DNA from: an uncultured Oscillospiraceae bacterium
GTDB taxonomy: Bacteria > Bacillota > Clostridia > Oscillospirales > Oscillospiraceae
NCBI GenBank assembly: GCA_905233595.1
Contig: CAJOFI010000213.1
Coordinates: 1 to 5,559 of the forward strand
Length of the DNA: 5,559 nucleotides
Reading direction: 5' to 3'
The notes under the pieces are model-generated. The model was not told the origin of the DNA. It worked only from the letters and a program-made list of their open reading frames with translations, and ran no database searches. Below, one piece after another: positions 1 to 5,148 of this stretch. Each line of letters opens with the position of its first letter. Position 1 is the stretch's first letter. The translations under genes and the position numbers were made by a program.

Positions 1-472
1 CCATGCCCATCGCGATGACGACGAGCCACTTGTCGTCCACGATGCCGAGGGCGTTGAAGACGGTCTTGGTGTCCAGGTAATTGAGGTACTGGGGCACGAT
101 ACCGGCGGCGAACCACATCGTAAAGACGAGGAAGAAGTTGAAGAACTTCCTGAACAGCAGGCGCTTCTTGGACAGGGCGTAGGCGCCGAGGATGGAATAG
201 AACAGCGCCCAGACCGTGCCGTAGAAGGTGATGAACAGGGTGTTGGAGTAAGCGTTCCAGAACATGTTATCGCTGAACATGCGCTGGAAGGCCGCAAACT
301 GCAGACCCTTGGGGAAGAGCACGACCTGACCGTATTCCACGGCCGCGCGATCGGAGAGAGCCGCCGAGATCGCGTACACGAAGGGATAGAGGCAGGCCAG
401 CGCGAACACCGTGAGGAGCGTATAGCTGATGACCTTGAAAATCAGCTCCGAAATCTCAAGTTTTCTTTTCAT
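1..472 (-). CDS. Carbohydrate ABC transporter permease, CUT1 family (LplC/AraQ type), 3' part outside the window
   Basis: This is the second inner-membrane permease of a binding-protein-dependent sugar importer. The first 157 residues are visible (MKRKLEISELIFKVISYTLL...), out of roughly 290-300 usual for the family, and the gene runs off the left edge. A short basic N-terminus leads into a first membrane segment at about residues 13-38. Further segments lie at about 75-100 and 108-130, and the stretch FAAGIVPQYL fits the family's conserved region after the third helix. The EAA loop that contacts the ATPase is not in the window. The start is the ATG at 472-470, preceded by AAAGGGG (479-485) with six bases of spacing. 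It begins 15 bp after the stop of the upstream permease gene, so the two are almost certainly co-transcribed. Substrate is inferred from context (pectin fragments), not from residues. Confidence 0.88.
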   Translation of the reverse strand, partial: MKRKLEISELIFKVISYTLLTVFALACLYPFVYAISAALSDRAAVEYGQVVLFPKGLQFAAFQRMFSDNMFWNAYSNTLFITFYGTVWALFYSILGAYALSKKRLLFRKFFNFFLVFTMWFAAGIVPQYLNYLDTKTVFNALGIVDDKWLVVIAMGM

Positions 473-487
473 GGCGTTCCCCTTTCT

Positions 488-1540
488 TTAGTAGAGCGAC
501 ACGTCGGAGGCCTTGCGCGCGATGGTGTTGGCGCCGATGACCAGCAGCATGCCGACCACGTTGTTCATCATCTCCGCCGCGGAGGCGATGCCCTTGGCAG
601 CGCCGGCGAGGCCGTAGCGCTGGGCAAAGGTGGAGACCACGTCCGCCGTCACGTAGGTGTTGGTGTTGTAGAGCAGCAATACCTTCTCATAGCCGATGTT
701 CAGCAGGGAGCCGATACGGGTGATGAGCATGATGACGATGGTGGAGAGGATGCTGGGCAGCACCACGTAGCGCATCTGCGCCCACTTGCCGGCGCCGTCG
801 ATCTGGGCGGCCTCGTAGCTGGTGGGGGAGATGGCGATGATGGCGGCGAAGAAGACGATGCTGTCGTAGCCCGCGCCCTCCCAGATGCCGCTGATGATGT
901 AGATCGGGCGGAAGAAGGCGGGGTTATTGAGCATACCGGACTTTGCGATGTCCTGGGAGATCCAGCCGAGGTTCGCCAGAGCCTGGGCGAGCACACCGTT
1001 GCCGGAGGTGGTGGAGCCCTGCTTGACCAGCATCACGACCAGAGAGGTCATAACGACCGTGGACATGAATTTGGGCAGGTAGGTGAGCACCTGGTAGACG
1101 CTGCGGGCGATGTTCGACTTGATCTCGTTGAAGAACAGCGCAAGGATGATCGGCATCGGGAAACCGAAGCACAGCCCGTAGAAGCTCAGGATGAAGGTGT
1201 TGCGCATGGCGCGCCAGAACTCCACCGAAAGCGTGTCGCCGCCAACCAGGAGACGTTTGAAGTACGAGAAGCCGGAGAACAACTGCTGGGAAACGGGCAG
1301 CACTTCATCCGAGACCTTGAAGCAGCCCAGCAGCTCGTACATGGGGAAGTAGCGCCAGAACAGGAACACCAGCAGCATGGGGATGAGCATGAGATACAGC
1401 CGCCAGTCTTTCAGGATCGAGCGCCCGACGTGAAGCCAATAGTGTTTTTCCACGTCGTCGCGAACGGCTTGCTCCGGGCTCTCACGGTACAAGCCGGTCG
1501 CTTCATCGAAGATAAGGAAATCTGCTGCTTTTGCTTTCAT
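488..1540 (-). CDS. Carbohydrate ABC transporter permease, CUT1 family (LplB/YteP type)
   Basis: This 350-residue protein is the first permease of the same sugar importer. A cytoplasmic N-terminal extension of about 45 residues precedes membrane segments at about 47-65, 114-138, 151-173, 212-236, 262-285 and 325-340. The EAA loop that docks on the ATPase is clear at 240-262 (EAAQIDGA, then LP at 261-262). LplB-type signatures include RYFPMYELLGCFK near 63-75 and FGFPMPIILALFFNEI near 125-140. I chose the ATG at 1540-1538, six bases after AGGAGG; a TTG one codon upstream is too close to that site. The ATG shares its A with the TGA stop of the upstream gene (TGATG), which suggests translational coupling. 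LplB-type permeases often serve plant-polysaccharide oligosaccharide importers. With the neighbouring pectinesterase this suggests a pectin-derived substrate, which is inference. Confidence 0.92.
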   Translation of the reverse strand: MKAKAADFLIFDEATGLYRESPEQAVRDDVEKHYWLHVGRSILKDWRLYLMLIPMLLVFLFWRYFPMYELLGCFKVSDEVLPVSQQLFSGFSYFKRLLVGGDTLSVEFWRAMRNTFILSFYGLCFGFPMPIILALFFNEIKSNIARSVYQVLTYLPKFMSTVVMTSLVVMLVKQGSTTSGNGVLAQALANLGWISQDIAKSGMLNNPAFFRPIYIISGIWEGAGYDSIVFFAAIIAISPTSYEAAQIDGAGKWAQMRYVVLPSILSTIVIMLITRIGSLLNIGYEKVLLLYNTNTYVTADVVSTFAQRYGLAGAAKGIASAAEMMNNVVGMLLVIGANTIARKASDVSLY

Positions 1541-2115
1541 CAAAATCCTCCTTTGTCCTCTTTGTGAATTCGCAGTAGATAGTGCTTTTGGTCTTCAAAA
1601 ATTCCGTCCAGCCGCCGGGCGACCCAGAGGATCACGCCGGTGAACAGGAGGGAAAGTGCGTCCGTGGTGAAAAAGCCGAGGCAATTGCGGAAGGCCGTAC
1701 CCAGCGCGAAGGCGACCAGCGCGCGCCCGAGCTGCATGCACAGCAGCACCCCGAGCCCGAAGCAGACGCCGAGAACGCCGTCGGTACGGATGCGCTCCTT
1801 GCCGAGAGCCTTGAGCGGCAGGAGCATCAGCAGGGAAAAGAGATTGCCCGCGCAGTAGATGAGCACCTGCTGCGCGCTGCCATGGGAGAGCAGAGAGAAG
1901 ACGAGGCCGCCCAGCACCGCATGGATAGCCGCCCAGGCGCCCCAGCGCATCAGCACGATGGCCACCAGCGCACCCACGACCGACACAGTATACAGTTGAT
2001 CCGCAAACCAGCGGGTGGCCGCCGTGACGATCAGGGTCTCCGAAATCCAGAGGATCACCGCGAAGAGCCCCAGGTCGATCGCGCGGTACTGCTGAAAGCT
2101 GAACTGACGGTTCAT
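1540..2115 (-). CDS. Six-helix membrane protein resembling ECF-transporter S components
   Basis: This 191-residue hydrophobic protein heads the permease operon. Predicted membrane segments lie at about residues 15-32, 41-58, 60-77, 83-100, 112-139 and 150-167. They are followed by a charged cytoplasmic tail containing RRLDGIFEDQKHYLLRIHKE (167-186). Length, helix count and Gly/Ala-rich helices fit the substrate-binding S subunit of energy-coupling-factor transporters, but I see no motif naming a vitamin or metal substrate. The start is the ATG at 2115-2113, with GAGG five bases upstream. Its stop overlaps the start of the LplB-type permease by one base, so it is translated with the ABC transporter genes. 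That position is where many LplB operons carry a different small membrane protein (YesL type), so it could be an accessory to the sugar importer rather than an independent ECF subunit. Coding is secure; function is uncertain. Confidence 0.72.
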   Translation of the reverse strand: MNRQFSFQQYRAIDLGLFAVILWISETLIVTAATRWFADQLYTVSVVGALVAIVLMRWGAWAAIHAVLGGLVFSLLSHGSAQQVLIYCAGNLFSLLMLLPLKALGKERIRTDGVLGVCFGLGVLLCMQLGRALVAFALGTAFRNCLGFFTTDALSLLFTGVILWVARRLDGIFEDQKHYLLRIHKEDKGGF

Positions 2116-2265
2116 AAGCGCCTCGAAACCTTCATTTTTGCTTTATTTATTTTAACAGTCCCACCGCCTTTCAGATATGGCGGAAGCGGAGAAGCTTCAT
2201 ACACAAATTGGACATATTTGATAAGCCTATTGGAATATTCCTAAACGCAGGAGGAATGGGTTTTT
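2116..2265. promoter_or_regulatory. Divergent promoter region between transporter operon and pectinesterase
   Basis: This 150-bp gap is AT-rich compared with both flanking genes and must hold the promoters for both directions. On the minus strand TAAAAT (2154-2149) is a plausible -10 box without a convincing -35. On the plus strand TTGGAC (2208-2213) followed after 17 bases by TGGAAT (2231-2236) is a weak sigma-A-like candidate. The gap also contains a short inverted repeat (CCGCC 2164-2168 with GGCGG 2179-2183), the 8-bp palindrome GAAGCTTC (2191-2198) and the 10-bp palindrome at 2232-2241. Promoter positions are tentative; the divergent arrangement itself is clear. Confidence 0.5.
2232..2241. 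promoter_or_regulatory. 10-bp perfect palindrome, possible operator
   Basis: GGAATATTCC is a perfect 10-base palindrome lying 24 bases before the pectinesterase start codon, just ahead of its ribosome-binding site AGGAGG (2249-2254, 11 bases from the ATG). It overlaps the tentative -10 box on the plus strand. The location would suit a repressor site, but a palindrome of this size can occur by chance and no second copy was seen in the window. Confidence 0.25.
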
Positions 2266-3126
2266 ATGTCAGAATTTACCGCCGTACCGGGGGATAATCT
2301 GCAGCAATTGTTCGATTCCGTACCTGCCGCGAGCACGATCCGCCTTGCGGCGGGCGTGTACAGGCAGAAGCTGAAGCTCCGCACGCCGGGGCTTCGGCTC
2401 ATCGGCGAGGGGATGGACAAAACGGTCATCGTCTGGGACGACTACGCGCTCAAGCCCGATGAGCAGGGGCGGGAGTACAACACCTTCCGCACCTGGACGC
2501 TCGCCGTCTGCGCCGACGGGGTGAGCATGCGCGATCTCGCGATCGCAAACGACGCGCTGCACCCGGAGCGAAAGGGGCAGGAGGTCGCGCTCACGGTTTA
2601 CGGCGACGATTTTACGATGGAGGACTGCCGCCTCGCCTCCACGCAGGACACGCTCTTCTTAGGGCCGCTGCCGAAGGATCTGATCGCGCGCTACGACGGC
2701 TTTCTGACCGACGACCTGCGCGCGGATCGCCCGCTCAGGCAGCGCTTCTCGCGCTGCCGCATTGAGGGGACGGTGGACTTCATCTTCGGCTGCGGGGACG
2801 CGGTTTTCGACGGCTGCGAGATCCGCTCGGTCTGCGACGCGCGCAGCATCGGCTACGCCGCCGCGCCCGCCCACGCCCTGGAGCAGACGGAGGGCTTTCT
2901 CTTCCGCCGCTGCAGCTTCACCGCAGAGGACAGCGTCGCGCCGGAGAGCATCTACCTTGCCCGCCCCTGGCGGGACTACGGGCTCTGCCGCTTTGTCGAT
3001 TGCGATTACGGCGCGCACATCAAGCCTGCGGGCTTCGATCCCTGGAACGACACCCGGCGGGACAGAACCGCCCGTTTCTACGAATCGCCCGCGCAGCCGG
3101 GGCGCGTCGCCTGGGTAAAAGCTTAG
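2266..3126 (+). CDS. Pectinesterase (carbohydrate esterase family 8), apparently cytoplasmic
   Basis: This 286-residue enzyme should hydrolyse methyl esters of galacturonate in pectin or its oligomers, giving methanol and free carboxylates. The right-handed beta-helix family is recognised by its catalytic signatures in order: GQEVAL with Gln105, TQDTLF with Gln127 and Asp128, GTVDFIFG with the nucleophilic Asp171, and ARPW with Arg233 and Trp235. All residues expected of an active enzyme are present. The length matches a bare catalytic domain without extra modules. The N-terminus (MSEFTAVPGDNLQQLF) is not a signal peptide, so the enzyme probably acts inside the cell on imported oligosaccharides, which fits the divergent importer operon. 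The start ATG follows AGGAGG (2249-2254); a nearer ATG at 2256 opens only a short out-of-frame reading. Its TAG stop uses the first base of the repeat element that follows. Confidence 0.94.
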   Translation: MSEFTAVPGDNLQQLFDSVPAASTIRLAAGVYRQKLKLRTPGLRLIGEGMDKTVIVWDDYALKPDEQGREYNTFRTWTLAVCADGVSMRDLAIANDALHPERKGQEVALTVYGDDFTMEDCRLASTQDTLFLGPLPKDLIARYDGFLTDDLRADRPLRQRFSRCRIEGTVDFIFGCGDAVFDGCEIRSVCDARSIGYAAAPAHALEQTEGFLFRRCSFTAEDSVAPESIYLARPWRDYGLCRFVDCDYGAHIKPAGFDPWNDTRRDRTARFYESPAQPGRVAWVKA

Positions 3127-3235
3127 GAACTGTGCAGAAATAAATTGTGCAAAAATGGCGTAGGATTTTTCGCCTGTAGCGAGGCGGAAAATCGCAGGAA
3201 TACTTTGTGTATTTCAAGATTTGCGGAACAGTTCC
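3126..3235. mobile_element. 110-bp MITE-like palindromic element with TTA target duplication
   Basis: The element starts with GGAACTGT (3126-3133) and ends with ACAGTTCC (3228-3235), a perfect 8-bp terminal inverted repeat. Similarity continues imperfectly inward (GCAGAAAT against GCAAATC). Directly outside both ends is TTA (3123-3125 and 3236-3238), consistent with a three-base target duplication. It encodes no protein, so mobility would depend on a transposase elsewhere. Inside are a 12-bp stem-loop (3164-3193) and a direct repeat TGTGCA (3131-3136, 3146-3151). It fills the whole gap between two convergent genes. Taking it out with one TTA leaves both reading frames ending in TAA. Calling it a mobile element is inference from its ends; it could instead be an immobile intergenic repeat. 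Confidence 0.6.
3164..3193. terminator. Stem-loop between convergent genes, possible bidirectional terminator
   Basis: GATTTTTCGCCT (3164-3175) pairs with AGGCGGAAAATC (3182-3193) around a six-base loop, giving a 12-bp stem with one T-G wobble. The A/T-rich base of the stem supplies T residues on both strands, but no clean T-run follows it on either side, so it is not a classic intrinsic terminator. It lies in the middle of the MITE-like element and between the ends of the pectinesterase and isomerase genes, where termination of both transcripts is needed. No other hairpin in this gap does the job better. Confidence 0.35.
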
Positions 3236-4090
3236 TTAAACCTCGGCGTAGACGCGCTCAATGAGCTCGCGCGAGGCGACGGCGTTTTCGTTGCCGGTGT
3301 TCTCCAGCGTCGCCTGGATATAGGGCTTTCTGGCTTTGAGGAAGCGGAGGATGGCGGAATAGTCCATCTCCCCCGTCCCGGCCGCGACGCTCTCGAGCTT
3401 GTCGCCCTTGCGCACGAAGTCCTTGATATGTACCATCGCGATGTGATCGCAGAGCTTCTCCATCGCCTCGCCGATCACCTTTTCCCGCTCGTCCGCGTTC
3501 TCCGTGCCGAGCAGGTTGACCGGGTCGAAGATGATGCGCAGGTTGCGGCTGCCGATGCCCCGGATCACCTCGAGCGCGCGGTCGGCGTTGTAGACGATGT
3601 GGTTCCACACCGGCTCGATCGCCATGGTGACGCCGTAATGCTCGGCGCAGGCGACCACCGGCTCCAGGTTGTGCATAAAGGTGTTGAGCGCGGCCTGCCC
3701 GTGGGTGTTCGCGTCGAGCTTGTAAGCGGCGTTGGGCGCACCGGTCTCGGTGCCGACCATGCCGATGCCCGCGACGGCGGCGACGCGCATGCTGCCGTAG
3801 TAGCGGGACTGAAACTCGCGCAGCTTCTGCTCGTCCGGGTGGGCGAGATTCAGGTAGCAGCCCAGCACCGCCACGTCCAGCTCATTTTGCCGGAACACGC
3901 GGCGGACGTAAGCGCCCAGCCCCTCGGTCAGCGCGGCGTCGTCAAACGTGACGCCGGAGACGCACTTTGCCAGCGCCAGATGCACGCAGGAGAAGCCCTC
4001 CTCCCGCGCCTTTTTCGCCCGCTCCTCCAGCGTCTGGAGCGCGGGGGCTTCCTTCGCGTTTACGTCGTGCAGACGGATGCCAAGCTGCAT
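3236..4090 (-). CDS. Sugar phosphate isomerase/epimerase family protein (xylose-isomerase-like TIM barrel)
   Basis: This 284-residue protein belongs to the AP-endonuclease-2 / xylose-isomerase-like TIM-barrel fold, whose members isomerise or epimerise sugars, sugar acids or inositols using a divalent metal. Likely metal ligands are visible in the expected order: Glu159 in AIEPV, Asp189 in IIFDPVN, His221 in HIKD and Glu263 in TLENT. The GTGEMDY motif (238-244), typical of the group before the last strands, is also present. The length is normal and there is no signal peptide, so it is cytoplasmic. The ATG at 4090-4088 follows the purine-rich GGAGGGAGGGCAT. It converges on the pectinesterase gene and diverges from the AraC-type regulator. 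A role on a pectin-derived sugar acid is reasonable, but substrate cannot be read from sequence in this family. Confidence 0.87.
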   Translation of the reverse strand: MQLGIRLHDVNAKEAPALQTLEERAKKAREEGFSCVHLALAKCVSGVTFDDAALTEGLGAYVRRVFRQNELDVAVLGCYLNLAHPDEQKLREFQSRYYGSMRVAAVAGIGMVGTETGAPNAAYKLDANTHGQAALNTFMHNLEPVVACAEHYGVTMAIEPVWNHIVYNADRALEVIRGIGSRNLRIIFDPVNLLGTENADEREKVIGEAMEKLCDHIAMVHIKDFVRKGDKLESVAAGTGEMDYSAILRFLKARKPYIQATLENTGNENAVASRELIERVYAEV

Positions 4091-4103
4091 ATGCCCTCCC
4101 TCC

Positions 4104-4128
4104 GGCGAAGCCCCTGCGCGGCTTCGCC
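4104..4128 (-). promoter_or_regulatory. Leader hairpin directly in front of the isomerase ribosome-binding site
   Basis: GGCGAAGCC (4104-4112) and GGCTTCGCC (4120-4128) form a perfect 9-bp GC-rich stem with a seven-base loop. In the isomerase transcript the stem ends immediately before the purine-rich GGAGGGAGGGCAT that precedes the ATG. It could affect translation or mRNA stability. It is not placed as a terminator of any gene seen here. It may instead be a REP-like repeat: a smaller stem with the same CTTCG/CGAAG core occurs at 5126-5138. Confidence 0.4.
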
Positions 4129-4236
4129 CTTTGTCTATTTTTTATCTATTTTACAATCCTTTTCGCTTCTTTGCTACGAAAATTCAAAAAAATATTTTTT
4201 GGAATACTGTTTTTTCAACACTTTCGGGGTGGAACG
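4129..4236. promoter_or_regulatory. AT-rich divergent promoter region between isomerase and araC-type gene
   Basis: This stretch is strongly A/T-rich between two GC-rich genes and must carry promoters in both directions. TACAAT (4152-4157) on the plus strand is a good -10 match, with TTGTCT (4131-4136) only 15 bases upstream, so spacing is short. TTGCTA (4171-4176) with TATTTT (4193-4198) is an alternative plus-strand pair. On the minus strand TTGAAA followed 17 bases later by an AT-rich hexamer is possible. I cannot decide between them. AraC-type regulators usually bind such divergent gaps, but I see no convincing pair of direct repeats. Confidence 0.4.
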
Positions 4237-5056
4237 ATGGAACTTTTTGTGCGAGAAAACGAGAGAACGCTTCTGCGGGTCAGCATAGACCGGCGGGAGC
4301 GCCCCGCAGGCTACCAGATGCGCAGCTATCACTCCCACAATTACTATGAGCTTGCGTGCATCGAATACGGCTCCTACCGCGCCCTGCTCGGGGAACGGCA
4401 GTACGATCTCAAGGCGGGGGACTTTCTGCTGATCCCGCCGGGCATTCTGCATTCGAGCCGCTACGAATACGGCCCCTGTCTGCGCAGCGGGATCTATTTT
4501 CGCGCGGAGGATCTGGGGGAGGAGCTTCTGTCGCTGATCCCGGGCGGGGAGGCGCTGTTTGCCTCGCCGCGCATCTTCCAGGCGCCGGAGGGCAGCATGC
4601 AGCGCATCAGCGCCCTGCTCGGCGCGATGGCGGCGGAGGAGCAGGTGAACGACGCGCGCTCGCCCCTGCTGCTGCGGCTGATGCTGCACCAGCTCATGCT
4701 GCTTTGCAGCCGCGTGTGCCGTCTGCTGCCCGACGCGCCGACGGACATCCACAGCACCGACCGCGAGGTGCTGCTCGCGGCGCGCTTTATCAACCGCCGC
4801 GGACATTGCCGCCGCCGCGGGCTTCAGCCAGAACTACTTGAGCCGCAAGTTCCGTGAGGCCGCCGGGATGGGCGTGCACGAGTATCTGGTGCTCATCCGC
4901 CTGCGCAGCGCGGCCTACGAGCTTCTGAGCACCGACCAGAGCGTCACGCAGATCGCGCTGCACTGCGGCTTTTCCGACAGCAACTACTTCAAGGACGCCT
5001 TCAAGAAAAAATTTGGCCTCACGCCGAGGGACTATCGGAGGTCGCACGCCGGGTGA
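4237..5056 (+). pseudogene. AraC-family transcriptional regulator, frameshifted by a deletion in the HTH domain
   Basis: The first reading frame (4237-4857) starts with an ATG after GGGGTGG and encodes a cupin-type sensor domain (HSHNYYELACIEYGSY at 32-47, AGDFLLIPPGILHSS at 60-74) and a helical linker to about residue 186 (AARFIN). From 4802 the homologous reading continues in another frame (DIAAAAGFSQNYLSRKFREAAGMG...) and ends at the TGA at 5054-5056, with the second HTH well preserved (SVTQIALHCGFSDSNYFKDAFKKKFGLTPRDYRR). Between FIN and DIA the family has about ten residues (30 bases); only seven bases (CGCCGCG, 4795-4801) are present, so about 23 bases are missing. As written the gene makes a 206-residue sensor ending in about 20 unrelated residues, with no DNA-binding domain. 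It diverges from the isomerase gene and was presumably the local regulator. A true mutation and an assembly collapse in this GC-rich stretch are both possible. Confidence 0.85.
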
Positions 5057-5088
5057 GGCGCAGAAGGTGGCCGGTGGGCAGGGGCATC

Positions 5089-5148
5089 GAATAATGAATA
5101 GTGAATAGTTATAGTTAAGGTGTCGCTTCGCGGCGAAGTGTATTCACT
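5089..5148. repeat. AT-rich repeat unit with nested inverted repeats
   Basis: An imperfect 7-base tandem (GAATA, ATGAATA, GTGAATA, GTTATAG; 5089-5114) leads into nested palindromes. AGTGAATA (5100-5107) is the exact inverse complement of TATTCACT (5141-5148). Inside it CTTCG (5126-5130) pairs with CGAAG (5134-5138) around CGG. The stretch is non-coding on the plus strand, and the moaA stop codon overlaps its right edge. It looks like a dispersed intergenic repeat of the kind common in clostridial genomes; copy number cannot be seen here. Confidence 0.5.

Noticed and set aside
1541..1543. TTG as the start of the LplB-type permease
   Set aside because: It lies only three bases from AGGAGG, while the ATG one codon later has the normal six-base spacing and forms a TGATG junction.
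1582..2244. Plus-strand open frame opposite the six-helix membrane protein
   Set aside because: The translation is low-complexity and charged, as expected from the complement of a hydrophobic gene; the minus-strand gene has a good ribosome-binding site and operon context.
2256..2300. ATG closer to the pectinesterase ribosome-binding site
   Set aside because: It is only two bases from AGGAGG, out of frame with the enzyme, and opens just 13 codons before a stop.
3967..4236. Upstream extension of the AraC reading frame
   Set aside because: The added residues are read through the antisense of the isomerase and the AT-rich promoter gap; the ATG at 4237 has a ribosome-binding site and fits the family's N-terminus.
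3221..4288. Long plus-strand open frame opposite the isomerase gene
   Set aside because: It is antisense to a gene with clear metal-ligand motifs, begins inside the repeat element, and its translation resembles no protein family; GC-rich antisense frames often stay open.
4794..4820. Programmed frameshift site in the AraC gene
   Set aside because: There is no slippery heptamer, and about ten conserved residues are missing as well as the frame changing, so a simple recoding event would not restore the domain.
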